Made by a program: the position numbers and the translations under genes | The notes under the pieces: model-generated | What the model was told of the DNA's origin: nothing | The model's database searches: none | The model's input: only the letters and a program-made list of their open reading frames with translations | Origin: Rhizobium sp. P32RR-XVIII | Lineage (GTDB): Bacteria > Pseudomonadota > Alphaproteobacteria > Rhizobiales > Rhizobiaceae | Direction of reading: 5' to 3' | NCBI RefSeq assembly: GCF_012641395.1 | Contig: NZ_JABAIH010000002.1 | Coordinates: 496,001-560,000 of the forward strand | DNA length: 64,000 bases | Shown here: one piece after another, positions 36,496-46,037 of the stretch | Numbering within the stretch: position 1 is the stretch's first letter | Layout: each line of letters starts with the position of its first letter

Positions 36496-36897
36496 ATGTC
36501 CGGCGAAACCAACCTCAACCGGCTTCTGGCGTCGATGCAGCCGAGGCTGCAGGACGCGACCTACGTCTTTGCGACTGTGCCGGACGGGGCGGACCTTCCG
36601 GCCGGACTTGAGGCGGTGATGACGTTCCGGGAAGCGGAGGGAGTAACTCTGATCCTGGAGGAGAGCGAGGCCCTTCGCGCCGGGCTTGCCGGAACATTCC
36701 GCTCGCGGATGATAACGCTGGAAGTTCATTCTTCGCTGGATGCAGTGGGCTTCCTCGCGGCGATCACGGCCCGCCTGGCGGAAGCCGGAATGGGTGTAAA
36801 CCCGGTCTCCGCCTTCTATCACGACCATCTCTTTGTGCCCGAGCATCGGGCAGCAGAAGCCATGCAGGTGCTGCAACGGTTATCGCAAGATGGTTGA
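36496..36897 (+). CDS. ACT domain-containing protein
   Basis: This 133-residue soluble protein has an N-terminal strand/helix region (LLASMQPRLQDATYVFATVPDG) and a C-terminal ACT-like fold. The fold is suggested by the segments ITLEVHSSLDAVGFLAAIT and LAEAGMGVNPVSAFYHDHLFVP. ACT-like domains bind small ligands such as amino acids. The ATG at 36496 follows an ACAGGCG stretch of moderate strength and matches the usual N-terminus. It is not clearly in an operon. Confidence 0.78.
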   Translation: MSGETNLNRLLASMQPRLQDATYVFATVPDGADLPAGLEAVMTFREAEGVTLILEESEALRAGLAGTFRSRMITLEVHSSLDAVGFLAAITARLAEAGMGVNPVSAFYHDHLFVPEHRAAEAMQVLQRLSQDG

Positions 36898-36978
36898 AAA
36901 AGGCGGGAACTGATCCGCTGCCTCAGAGTTTACATAGGTCTTTTCCTATATTCGGTCTTTGAATATGGAGGCTTTGCA

Positions 36979-37819
36979 ATGCCACTGCAAAGGCTAGCCA
37001 GATACCGCTTTCTCCGGCGGATTGCGCTCTATATGCTTCGAGCGTTGGGGCCGGGCGATATCGTTGTTCAGCATCATTGGTGGCCTGATGTTTCGCTGAG
37101 CCTGCACGCCTATAAGCATCGCGGATATTGGTTCAAAGGAAAGCGGCGCGAGCGGCATGTCATGGAGAGGCTCGCGCAGCTTGTAAAGGCTGGCGATACG
37201 GTTATCGAAATCGGTGCCCACATCGGCTATCTTTCGATTCACTTGAGAAAACTCGTCGGTGATGCGGGAAGGGTGGTGGTTTTCGAACCTGGCCCTAACA
37301 ACCTTCCGTATCTGCAAAGAAATACCCAATCCTTTTCCAATGTAGAGATCATCGACGCCGCATGCGGCGATCGAGACGGGGGTTATCGACTTTTGGATCG
37401 AGTCGCTTTCGGGGCAGAACAACTCCCTGAATAAAGACTACAAGAATTTTCAGCAGAATCGCGCAAATGCTTTCAGTAATGCCATGATGGAACGTGTCCG
37501 CGTTGATATGGTTCAGGTAGACACATTTCTGGCCGCCACGGGCCTTCGTCCGGCTTTGCTCAAGATCGATGTGGAGGGGGCCGAAAGGCTTGTGCTTCGG
37601 GGAAGCCTGCGTTGTCTGTCGGAGATACGGCCGCTGGTCGTGGTGGAAGTTACAGAAAATGCGGACGAAGTCGTCGAGATTTTCAAGGCGAGCGGCTACG
37701 CGATCCATGACCGAAGTCATCCCGAATGGATATGTGTCCCGTCCGAGCAGTCCGGTGTTGTAAACTCGTCTCCTCGCCGCTCGGAGATGCTTGGCCTGCT
37801 GCGAAATACCGGGACATAG
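36979..37819 (+). pseudogene. FkbM family methyltransferase, frameshifted
   Basis: This gene would encode a SAM-dependent FkbM-type O-methyltransferase. The first frame gives VIEIGAHIGYLSIHL (SAM loop), VVVFEPGPNN and IIDAACGDRDG, and then ends early at 37434. The next frame (+1) continues seamlessly with VIDFWIESLSGQNNSLN, later LLKIDVEGAERLVLRG and VVEVTENADE, to the stop at 37819. The switch falls in a five-G run at 37378-37382; with four Gs the protein is continuous at 279 residues. It starts after a GGAGG site. It is either a real pseudogene or a sequencing indel. Confidence 0.85.
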
Positions 37820-37843
37820 AGTCCATTGAGGACGCCGGCATAT

Positions 37844-37877
37844 AAAAATCCGGCCGCGTCGCCGCGGCCGGATTTTT
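37844..37877. terminator. Bidirectional terminator between FkbM gene and rne
   Basis: Arms 37844-37858 and 37863-37877 form a perfect 15-bp stem with a TCGC loop. The outer part is A5 on one side and T5 on the other, so it can end transcription from both directions: the FkbM gene (plus) and rne (minus). Confidence 0.85.
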
Positions 37878-37902
37878 GTCATTTGATTGCGGGAAGGGCT
37901 TC

Positions 37903-40788
37903 TTAGAAGAAGCCGCGGCGCTGCCACCAGCCGGCTTTTTTCGGCTTGCCGTCGGTGTCACCCTCGGCCGGTTCCGTCCGGGTGGATTTCACTGTGGGGG
38001 CAGCGGACGAGGAGATGTTCGATTCGCGGTTGGCGCGGACCGGCTTTGCTTCTTCCTCTGCCGGTGTCGCGAGATCGGCTGAGGCCTCGACGGTCTCCGC
38101 TTCCGCCTCGGCAACGGTCTCTGCTTCTACGACCGGCTCTTCGACGGGAGGGGCGGCTGCCTTCCGGCGGCCGCGGCCTCTGGCGGGTTTCACGGCTTCC
38201 GCGACGACGGCGTCAGCTTCGATCGCTGCCATTGCGGCCTGCGCTTCACCGGCTTCCTCGGCAACAGCCTCGACAATTTCGGCCTGTGTTTCAGCTTCGG
38301 CGCCATCCTCGATATCGGCGGCGGTTTCATCACCGGCTTCGGCGCCTTCGATGAGCTCTCCACCTTCCTCGCGGCTGCGGCGGCCGCCACGCTTGCCGCG
38401 GCGGCGACGCTTGCGGCGCTGGGACTCTTCGCTATCGGCACGCGCTTCGGTAGCGGCTACTGCCGCCTCATCGCTCTCGCCGCCTTCGTCGTCGCCTTCA
38501 TCCTCGTCGCCGGTTTCGCCGGAAACGGCCTCCTGGGCGGAAACCTGCTCGCCGGTGCCGTTGCGGCCACGACGGCGGCGGCGGCGCTTGCGCTTGCGGC
38601 CGTCGCCATCGCCTTCGGCGCGCTGCTGCGGCGCGCGCTCGGCGGCTGCCGGCTTGTCCTCAAGCTCCTCGTCTTCGTCCTCTTCCATCTCGATGACCAT
38701 ATCGTCGTCGTCATCATCAGGGATGGCTGCGAAGTTGAAGAGGCTTTCGATCTTGACCGGGTTTTCGACCGGCTCGCCGCGATCGATCGCGAAATGCTGC
38801 GAACCGACGGCGCTGTCGGCATCGATGATGATCGAGACGCCGAAGCGGCTTTCATAATCGACAATCGTCTGGCGCTTGTGGTTGAGCAGATAAAGCGCGA
38901 TCTCCGGCGTGGTGCGCACGGTGATGTTGTGCGTCGTGTTCTTCAGCAGGTATTCCTCGATACCGCGCAGGACATGCAGCGCGACCGAGGACTGCGAGCG
39001 CACGTGGCCGGTGCCGCCGCAATGCGCGCAGACCTGCGTCGTCGATTCCAGCACCGAAGCGCGGATGCGCTGGCGTGACATTTCGAGCAGGCCGAAATGC
39101 GAGATGCGGCCGACCTGGATGCGCGCGCGGTCGTTCTTCAGGCATTCCTTCAGCTTCTTCTCGACGGCGCGGTTGTTCCGCTTTTCTTCCATGTCGATGA
39201 AGTCGATGACGATGAGGCCGGCAAGGTCGCGCAGACGAAGCTGGCGGGCGATTTCTTCCGCGGCCTCGAGGTTCGTCTGGAGTGCGGTATCCTCGATCGA
39301 ATGCTCGCGGGTCGAACGGCCCGAGTTGACGTCGATCGAAACCAAGGCTTCCGTCTGGTTCATGATCAGGTAGCCGCCGGACTTCAGCGTCACCTGCGGC
39401 TGCAGCATGCGGTCAAGCTGCGCCTCGATACCGGAGCGCGAGAAGATCGGGTGGATGTCGCGATAGGGCTGAACCACCTTGGCATGGCTCGGCATCAGCA
39501 TCTTCATGAAGTCTTTCGCTTCACGATAGCCTTCCTCGCCGGCAACGATGATCTCGCCGATGTCCTTGTTGTAAAGGTCGCGGATCGAGCGCTTGATGAG
39601 CGAGCCTTCCTCATAGACGAGGCAGGGGGCGGTCGACGCCAGCGTCAGCGTGCGGACGTTTTCCCACAGGCGCATCAGATATTCGAAGTCGCGCTTGACC
39701 TCGACCTTGGTGCGGTTCGCACCAGCCGTGCGCAGGATCACGCCCATGCCCTGCGGCACTTCGAGCATCCGGGCAATTTCCTTCAGGCGCTTGCGGTCCT
39801 GCGGATTGGTGATCTTGCGGGAAATGCCGCCGCCGCGCGCCGTGTTCGGCATCAGAACCGAGTAGCGGCCTGCGAGTGAGAGGTAAGTGGTAAGGGCAGC
39901 ACCCTTGTTGCCGCGCTCTTCCTTGGCGACCTGCACGAGCAGGATCTGGCGGCGCTTGATGACTTCCTGGATGCGGTACTGCTTGCGCGGCTTGCGCTGC
40001 ACGCGATCGGGAACTTCCTCCATCGCGTCTTCGGCGCCGACGGATTCGATGACTTCCTCTTCCTGGTCGTGATCGTCGTCGTCATCGTCGTCGTTGCGGC
40101 GGCGGACGTCGACGTCTTCGGAGATCGAGTCCGTTTCGACCATGGCGGCCATTGAACCGCCGGCGGGACCTTCGTCCTCATTGTCGACGACCGAGGCGGA
40201 AGGGGCCTCTACGTCGGTGGGGATAGCATCTTCGGTGGGCGTGGCTTCGACGACTGCCTTCTTGCGGCTGCGGCGCGGCTTGGCCTTCTTGGCCGGAGCC
40301 TCTTCGGCAACAACGGCTGCCTCCGCGGCCGGAGCCTCGACTTCAGCCGGAGTTTCCACTTCAGCCGTCGCGGCCCCCACGGAGGTATCAGCGCCCTCCG
40401 GCTCTTCCGTGGGCACGATGCCGATATCCGGCTGATCCTGCGTCGAGGGGTCGCTCACCGGCGCTGTTTCGACATGCTCGACATCGTCGTCGCGGCGGTG
40501 CTCCTCGGCCTCGGCGCGAAGCAGCGCCTGACGGTCGGCAAGCGGGATCTGGTAATAGTCGGGATGGATTTCGGCGAAGGCCAGGAAGCCGTGCCGGTTG
40601 CCGCCGTAGTCGACGAAAGCCGCCTGCAGCGAGGGTTCGACCCTCGTCACTTTTGCGAGATAGATATTACCGCGTATTTGCTTCTTGTGCTGCGACTCGA
40701 AGTCAAATTCTTCTATGCGGTTCCCGCGAACGACAACGACGCGCGTCTCTTCCTCGTGAGACGCGTCGATAAGCATTTTGTCTGCCAT
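37903..40788 (-). CDS. rne: Ribonuclease E
   Basis: This 961-residue endoribonuclease organises mRNA decay and rRNA processing. The N-terminal S1 domain is split: VDYGGNRHGFLAFAEIHPDYY is separated from QILLVQVAKEERGNKGAALT by about 180 mostly acidic residues, including an Asp8 run and KPRRSRKK. The catalytic core follows with EALVSIDVNSGR and VIDFIDMEEKRN. The Zn-link is CAHCGGTG. The C-terminal third is disordered, with acidic stretches alternating with basic blocks (KRKRRRRRRGR, RRKRRRRGKRGGRR) that probably bind RNA, and it ends WWQRRGFF. Confidence 0.95.
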   Translation of the reverse strand: MADKMLIDASHEEETRVVVVRGNRIEEFDFESQHKKQIRGNIYLAKVTRVEPSLQAAFVDYGGNRHGFLAFAEIHPDYYQIPLADRQALLRAEAEEHRRDDDVEHVETAPVSDPSTQDQPDIGIVPTEEPEGADTSVGAATAEVETPAEVEAPAAEAAVVAEEAPAKKAKPRRSRKKAVVEATPTEDAIPTDVEAPSASVVDNEDEGPAGGSMAAMVETDSISEDVDVRRRNDDDDDDDHDQEEEVIESVGAEDAMEEVPDRVQRKPRKQYRIQEVIKRRQILLVQVAKEERGNKGAALTTYLSLAGRYSVLMPNTARGGGISRKITNPQDRKRLKEIARMLEVPQGMGVILRTAGANRTKVEVKRDFEYLMRLWENVRTLTLASTAPCLVYEEGSLIKRSIRDLYNKDIGEIIVAGEEGYREAKDFMKMLMPSHAKVVQPYRDIHPIFSRSGIEAQLDRMLQPQVTLKSGGYLIMNQTEALVSIDVNSGRSTREHSIEDTALQTNLEAAEEIARQLRLRDLAGLIVIDFIDMEEKRNNRAVEKKLKECLKNDRARIQVGRISHFGLLEMSRQRIRASVLESTTQVCAHCGGTGHVRSQSSVALHVLRGIEEYLLKNTTHNITVRTTPEIALYLLNHKRQTIVDYESRFGVSIIIDADSAVGSQHFAIDRGEPVENPVKIESLFNFAAIPDDDDDDMVIEMEEDEDEELEDKPAAAERAPQQRAEGDGDGRKRKRRRRRRGRNGTGEQVSAQEAVSGETGDEDEGDDEGGESDEAAVAATEARADSEESQRRKRRRRGKRGGRRSREEGGELIEGAEAGDETAADIEDGAEAETQAEIVEAVAEEAGEAQAAMAAIEADAVVAEAVKPARGRGRRKAAAPPVEEPVVEAETVAEAEAETVEASADLATPAEEEAKPVRANRESNISSSAAPTVKSTRTEPAEGDTDGKPKKAGWWQRRGFF

Positions 40789-41413
40789 GTAAGGTGTGCT
40801 CCTCGGCGCAGCCGGAGACGCGGATTCTCACCTGGAGGGGTGAGTCGGTCTAGCGTGAGTGCGCCGGATGATGAAAGTCGCGCTTGATTCGGGCCGGACG
40901 GCAGCAGCCAGGCGACAGCGGGGAGATTAGCCTTCCCGGGCCTGTAGACTTTGGATGAAACCTGCTGCGAAACCATTATGACCAAGCGAGATCGACAATA
41001 CTTAAGACCCCTTGGGGTCCGATGAGTTTGCTCCTCAGAGCGTTTGGTGGCTATCCACCGATGAAGTTTCCGCATACGCCGGAAAATTCAGGATCTATGT
41101 ACCGGGGAGAGAAGCGCGTAAGACGGCGGACGATTGCCGGTTGTGGCGCCAGGTCCTTGGTGGGGTGGCAGCCTTCGCGGCGACTCTATCCCGTCAACAC
41201 TTCTAACCTGAAAATCGTTGTATGGTTTCTCTGTCACAATAGCAAGGGAAAAGCCAAATGCGCCATAATATTGATGGATTTAAAAACACATAGACAATGG
41301 GGAGCAGCGGTCTGATTCGGCGGGCGGCCACAGACGCTGAAAAAGCATTGCGCGCGTAAACAGAACGATAGATAGGGTGCGGCGATCGATTGTTTAAGAG
41401 AGTACGGCGCGCA
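40789..41413. other. Divergent upstream region of rne and amiC
   Basis: About 620 bases lie between the divergently transcribed rne and amiC. No convincing gene is present; a plus-strand frame of 97 codons (41022-41315) lacks a ribosome-binding site and family resemblance. The region must hold promoters for both genes and probably a long rne leader, since rne mRNAs commonly have structured 5' leaders used for autoregulation. I could not define the structure by eye. Confidence 0.55.
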
Positions 41414-42646
41414 ATGGCGGAATCCAGCAAGCGGAAGATGAGATTAGTTTACGCGCTCGCGGCTGCGCTTTCGCTCCAGGCCGCCATCGCCGTTGCCGCC
41501 GGCCCGAACAAGCCGGAGCCGCTGCTTGCCTATGCCGCGCGTATCGTCGGTGACGACGCCCGAACCCGCGTGGTCATCGATTTCGACCGGCAGCCGAGTT
41601 TCTCCGTCCACTACATCGCCAATCCGGTGCGCATCGTCGTCGATCTGCCGGCGACCGCGTTCGGCTTCAAGGCCGACGATCTCGGGGCGAGGGGCCTTTT
41701 CAAGGACATCCGCTACGGCACCATGGACGAGAACAGCGCCCGCATCGTGCTGATGGCCATCAAGCCGGTGAAGCTGGCAATCGCCAAGGTGCAGGAGGAT
41801 GAGGACGGCAAGGGTCATCGCCTCGTCCTCGATGCCGAGAGGGTCAGCAAGGAGGAATTCGCCACGCTCGTCAAGGCGCAGTCCTGGAGCGATCCGGCAA
41901 CCACGCCGCAAACGGCGAGTGCAAAGCCCGCGCCAGATACTGCAAAGCCCGGCGATTTCATCATCGCCGTCGATGCTGGCCATGGGGGCATCGATACCGG
42001 TGCGATCGGCGCCGACACCAAGACGGAAGAAAAGCAGGTCACGCTGGCCTTTGCCAAGGCACTGGCCGACCGGCTGAATCGCGAAGCCGGCATCAAGGCG
42101 TTTCTCACCCGCAGCGACGATGAATTCCTGTCGCTTGCCGAGCGCGTGCAGATCGCCAGGGAGAACCATGCGGGCCTTTTCATCTCGCTGCATGCCGATA
42201 CGCTGAAGCAGAAGGATATTCGCGGCTCGACCGTCTATACGATATCCGACAAGGCCTCCGACAAGCTCGCGGCCGACCTCGCCGACCGCGAAAACCTCTC
42301 CGATCAGATCGCCGGTAAGGAGACCGTCGCCGAACCGCCGGCCGTGGCGGATATTCTGCTCGACCTGACGCGGCGTGAAACCCAGGCCTTCTCGATCTCG
42401 CTTGCCGAGAGCGTGCTCGGCTCCTTCAAGGACCAGATCAGCACGATCAACAATCCGCACCGCCATGCCGGATTCCGCGTCCTGCAGGCGCCCGATGTAC
42501 CCTCGATCCTGCTCGAACTCGGCTTCCTCTCGAATGTCGACGACGAAAAGCTGCTGCTGGACGACAAATGGCGCGCGAAAGTGGTGGACCGGCTGACCGA
42601 TGCGGTAAAGCACTACCGCTCCTCGTTCGTTGCGAACGGCGGCTGA
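41414..42646 (+). CDS. amiC: N-acetylmuramoyl-L-alanine amidase
   Basis: This 410-residue exported amidase cuts the peptide from muramic acid in peptidoglycan, aiding daughter-cell separation. It has a signal peptide (RLVYALAAALSLQAAIAVAA), an N-terminal AMIN domain (TRVVIDFDRQPSFSVHYIANPVRIVVDLP in parts) and an Amidase_3 domain. The zinc ligands lie in VDAGHGGIDTGAIG, with the later SLHAD and ILLELGFLSN segments. The ATG at 41414 is used; the frame opens at TTG 41390. It is followed by mrcA, its usual partner. Confidence 0.93.
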   Translation: MAESSKRKMRLVYALAAALSLQAAIAVAAGPNKPEPLLAYAARIVGDDARTRVVIDFDRQPSFSVHYIANPVRIVVDLPATAFGFKADDLGARGLFKDIRYGTMDENSARIVLMAIKPVKLAIAKVQEDEDGKGHRLVLDAERVSKEEFATLVKAQSWSDPATTPQTASAKPAPDTAKPGDFIIAVDAGHGGIDTGAIGADTKTEEKQVTLAFAKALADRLNREAGIKAFLTRSDDEFLSLAERVQIARENHAGLFISLHADTLKQKDIRGSTVYTISDKASDKLAADLADRENLSDQIAGKETVAEPPAVADILLDLTRRETQAFSISLAESVLGSFKDQISTINNPHRHAGFRVLQAPDVPSILLELGFLSNVDDEKLLLDDKWRAKVVDRLTDAVKHYRSSFVANGG

Positions 42647-42900
42647 GGCCCTGGCTAGCAATGACTAACGTGACTAAGATGTGACACCCGGAGCGAAAGC
42701 AGAAGGAAGAATGGGAATAGGGCGTGCAAGCCCTATTTTCCTCACATTCAGGCCCTTACTCACGGCTATGTTTCTGGGACGCGGGGCGGATTTGGCTTGT
42801 CGCAATGCTGCTCATGGAGTAAGCCCGCGCAACATGCAGAAATGCTATCCTCCATGCAATGATACCGCCCGCGCCATTTGAAGGTTTGGAATACCGGTAG

Positions 42901-45363
42901 ATGATAAGACTTCTTGGATATTTCTTCGGGATTGCCTGCGTCATGTTTCTTGGCGCCGCGGCTGTCGTTGCCGTCTATCTGGCAAACGTCGCGAAGGATC
43001 TTCCCGATTACGAGGTCTTGAGCAGCTATGCGCCGCCGGTCACCACCCGCGTTCATGCTGGAAACGGCGCGCTGATGGCCGAATACGCCAAGGAGAAGCG
43101 TCTTTTCCTGCCGATCCAGGCTATCCCGGACCGTGTCAAGGCGGCTTTCCTTTCGGCCGAAGACAAGAACTTCTATAACCATCCGGGCATTGACGTGAGC
43201 GGTCTTGGGCGCGCCATCCTTGTCAACCTGCAGAATTTCGGCTCCGGGCGCCGGCCGGTCGGCGCCTCGACGATCACGCAGCAGGTGGCGAAGAACTTCC
43301 TCCTGACGTCGGACCAGACCATCGACCGCAAGATCAAGGAAGCGATCCTCTCGTTCCGCATCGAGCAGGCCTACAGCAAGGACAAGATCCTCGAACTCTA
43401 TCTGAACGAGATCTTTTTCGGCCTGAACTCCTACGGCATTGCCGGCGCAGCGCTCACCTATTTCAACAAGTCGGTCACCGAACTCACCGTCGCCGAAACG
43501 GCCTATCTCGCCTCGCTGCCCAAGGGCCCGGCGAACTATCATCCCTTCCGCCATCCCGAGGCCGCACTGGAGCGCCGCAACTGGGTCATCGACCGCATGG
43601 TCGAGAACGGCTACGTCAGCAAGGCTGATGGCGAGGACGCCAAGAAGCAGCCCCTCGGCGTCACGGCCCGCAATAACGGCCCGTCGCTCTTTGCTTCGGA
43701 TTTCTTCGCGGAAGCCGTTCGCCGTCAGTTGATCGATCAGTATGGCGAGAAGACGCTCTACGAAGGTGGTCTTTCGGTCCGTACCTCATTCGATCCGCAG
43801 ATGCAGCTTGCGGCGCGCAAGGCGCTGCAGGACGGCCTGACGACTTACGACGAACGTCGCGGCTTCCACGGTGCGCTGAAGAAGATCGACACCACGGCCG
43901 ACTGGGGCAAGGAACTCGCGGATGTTCCGGCGTTCTCGGACGTGCCGGAATGGCATCTCGCCGTCGTGCTTGCCGTCTCGCCCGAAAGCGTCGATATCGG
44001 TCTTCAGCCGGACAAGGACGGCGCCGGCAAGGCTTCCCCCGACCGCGAGCGTGGGACGATCACCGCCAAGGACATGCAGTGGGCCTATCGCTCATCGACC
44101 GGCGAACGCAAGACGGCCAAGTCGCCGGAAGGCGTGCTTTCGGCTGGCGACGTCATCTATGTCGAGCGGCTGGGCGGTGAAAACTCGACCTCCTACCGTC
44201 TGCGCCAGCCGCCGAAGGTTCAGGGCGGTCTCGTCGCCATGGACCCCAAGACCGGCCGCGTTCTCGCCATGGTCGGCGGTTTTTCCTACGGCCAGTCGGA
44301 ATTCAATCGCGCGACGCAGGCGATGCGCCAGCCGGGCTCCTCATTCAAGCCGTTCGTCTACGCTGCGGCGATGGACAACGGCTATACGCCGGCTTCGGTC
44401 GTCAGCGACGATCCGCTCCAGATCCAGACTGGCAATGGCCAGGTATGGGCGCCGGACAATTATGAAGGCGAGGGCGGTGGCGCCAATACGCTTCGCTTTG
44501 CCATCGAGCACTCACGCAACCGCATGACCGTGCGCCTTGCCAACGACCTCGGCATGAACGTCGTCGCCGAATATGCAGATCGCTTCGGTGTCTACGACAA
44601 GATGCCGCCGCTGCTCGCCATGTCGCTCGGCTCCGGCGAAACCACCGTGATGCGAATGGTTTCCGCCTATTCCGTCATCGCCAACGGCGGCAAGCAGATC
44701 AAACCGACGCTGATCGACCGGATCCAGGACCGCTACGGCAAGACGATCTTCCGGCACGAGGAGCGCGTCTGCGAGGGCTGCAATGCCGGCGAATGGCAGA
44801 GCCAGGAAGAGCCTGTCGTCGCTGACAACCGCGAGCAGGTGCTCGATCCAATGACCGCCTATCAGATCACTTCCATGATGCAGGGCGTGATCCAGCGCGG
44901 CACCGCCGCCGGAAAGATCGACCTCGGCGGCCGCGACGTCGCGGGCAAGACGGGCACGACCAACGACGAGAAGGACGCCTGGTTCGTCGGCTTCACGCCG
45001 GACCTCGTCGCCGGTCTCTACATCGGTTTCGATTCGCCGAGCACGCTCGGCCGGGGCGGCACCGGCGGTGCTCTTGCCGCACCTGTTTTCAACGAGTTCA
45101 TGCAGGTCGCCGTCAAGGATATGCCTGAATCGAAGTTCGTCATTCCGCAGGGCATGAACCTCATCCCGATCGACCGGAAGACCGGCATGGCGGCCATGGA
45201 GGGTGACCCGAACACCATCATCGAGGCCTTCAAGCCCGGTACCGGGCCGGCCGACAACCTGTCCGTCATCGGCATGGACAGCACCATGGCGCCGGAGGAA
45301 ATCCTGAAGACCTCGCCGCAGGCCAACCAGGCCGTGCAATCGGGCGCCGGCGGCCTGTACTAG
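42901..45363 (+). CDS. mrcA: Penicillin-binding protein 1A
   Basis: This 820-residue bifunctional peptidoglycan synthase is anchored by one N-terminal helix (about residues 3-29). The glycosyltransferase domain has AEDKNFYNHPGID with catalytic E87, then GASTITQQVAKN and RKIKEAILSFRIE. The transpeptidase domain has the SxxK motif in PGSSFKPF (S480, K483), SRN for SxN, and KTGT (683-685). An OB-like insert lies between them. It belongs to a cell-wall pair with amiC. Confidence 0.97.
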   Translation: MIRLLGYFFGIACVMFLGAAAVVAVYLANVAKDLPDYEVLSSYAPPVTTRVHAGNGALMAEYAKEKRLFLPIQAIPDRVKAAFLSAEDKNFYNHPGIDVSGLGRAILVNLQNFGSGRRPVGASTITQQVAKNFLLTSDQTIDRKIKEAILSFRIEQAYSKDKILELYLNEIFFGLNSYGIAGAALTYFNKSVTELTVAETAYLASLPKGPANYHPFRHPEAALERRNWVIDRMVENGYVSKADGEDAKKQPLGVTARNNGPSLFASDFFAEAVRRQLIDQYGEKTLYEGGLSVRTSFDPQMQLAARKALQDGLTTYDERRGFHGALKKIDTTADWGKELADVPAFSDVPEWHLAVVLAVSPESVDIGLQPDKDGAGKASPDRERGTITAKDMQWAYRSSTGERKTAKSPEGVLSAGDVIYVERLGGENSTSYRLRQPPKVQGGLVAMDPKTGRVLAMVGGFSYGQSEFNRATQAMRQPGSSFKPFVYAAAMDNGYTPASVVSDDPLQIQTGNGQVWAPDNYEGEGGGANTLRFAIEHSRNRMTVRLANDLGMNVVAEYADRFGVYDKMPPLLAMSLGSGETTVMRMVSAYSVIANGGKQIKPTLIDRIQDRYGKTIFRHEERVCEGCNAGEWQSQEEPVVADNREQVLDPMTAYQITSMMQGVIQRGTAAGKIDLGGRDVAGKTGTTNDEKDAWFVGFTPDLVAGLYIGFDSPSTLGRGGTGGALAAPVFNEFMQVAVKDMPESKFVIPQGMNLIPIDRKTGMAAMEGDPNTIIEAFKPGTGPADNLSVIGMDSTMAPEEILKTSPQANQAVQSGAGGLY

Positions 45364-45413
45364 GGGCTTGCTGAGCAAACCGGCTTCGGGTCCTCTGGAT
45401 AAGGAACATCCGG

Positions 45414-45905
45414 ATGAGCGGAGCGAACGCAATGGCTGACAAGGCGTCCATCAAGTCGCGGAAGCTCGACGGGAAGGCAGACGCCGAGCGAGCGGCGGCA
45501 GCGCCGACCCTCCTTTCCGGCGGCAACCCGCAGATCGCCAAGGGCCATGGCGATGCACCGGTACAGGCCTACATCGCGGCGATGCCGGGCTGGAAGAGCG
45601 ACGTCGGACGCCGCCTCGACGCGCTGATCGTGCGCACCGTTCCCGGCGTGCGCAAGGCGGTCAAATGGAACTCGCCTCTCTACGGCGTGGAGGACGAGGG
45701 CCAAGGCTGGTTTCTCGCCTTTCATTGCTTCACCAAGTACGTCAAGGTGACGTTCTTCCGTGGCGCGTCGCTTCGTCCTCTGCCTGCTGGCCAATCCAAG
45801 CACAAGGACGTGCGCTACCTCGACGTCTATGAGGATCAGCTCGACGAAGCGCAGTTCGTCGATTGGGTGAAGCAGGCCAGCCAGCTTCCCGGCGAACGGA
45901 TGTGA
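45414..45905 (+). CDS. DUF1801 domain-containing protein
   Basis: This 163-residue soluble protein has a charged N-terminus and the DUF1801 core: VQAYIAAMPGWKSDVGRRLDALI, VRKAVKWNSPLYG, FHCFTKYVKVTFFRG. DUF1801 proteins (YdhG-like) have unknown function. It begins 51 bases after mrcA; a second ATG at codon 7 is also possible. No operon partner is evident. Confidence 0.85.
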   Translation: MSGANAMADKASIKSRKLDGKADAERAAAAPTLLSGGNPQIAKGHGDAPVQAYIAAMPGWKSDVGRRLDALIVRTVPGVRKAVKWNSPLYGVEDEGQGWFLAFHCFTKYVKVTFFRGASLRPLPAGQSKHKDVRYLDVYEDQLDEAQFVDWVKQASQLPGERM

Positions 45906-46037
45906 GCGGGAAGTTGCGAAGTACGAAAAGGGCGGCGACTAATTGAACCGATCGATTGGCGGGTTGCGGGCTTTACATCCGCGGCTGCCGCAACTATTTG
46001 ACGGGCCAGCTCAAGACCAACGCAAAGAAGCAGGACA

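Noticed and set aside
35668..36876. 402-codon open frame on the minus strand
   Set aside because: It crosses the aminotransferase end, a repeat region and the ACT gene; Arg/Pro-rich composition typical of noise.
38600..40100. Simple-sequence appearance of the GTC/GAC-rich stretches as a tandem repeat
   Set aside because: They encode the acidic and basic low-complexity segments of RNase E; no regular DNA repeat unit is kept.
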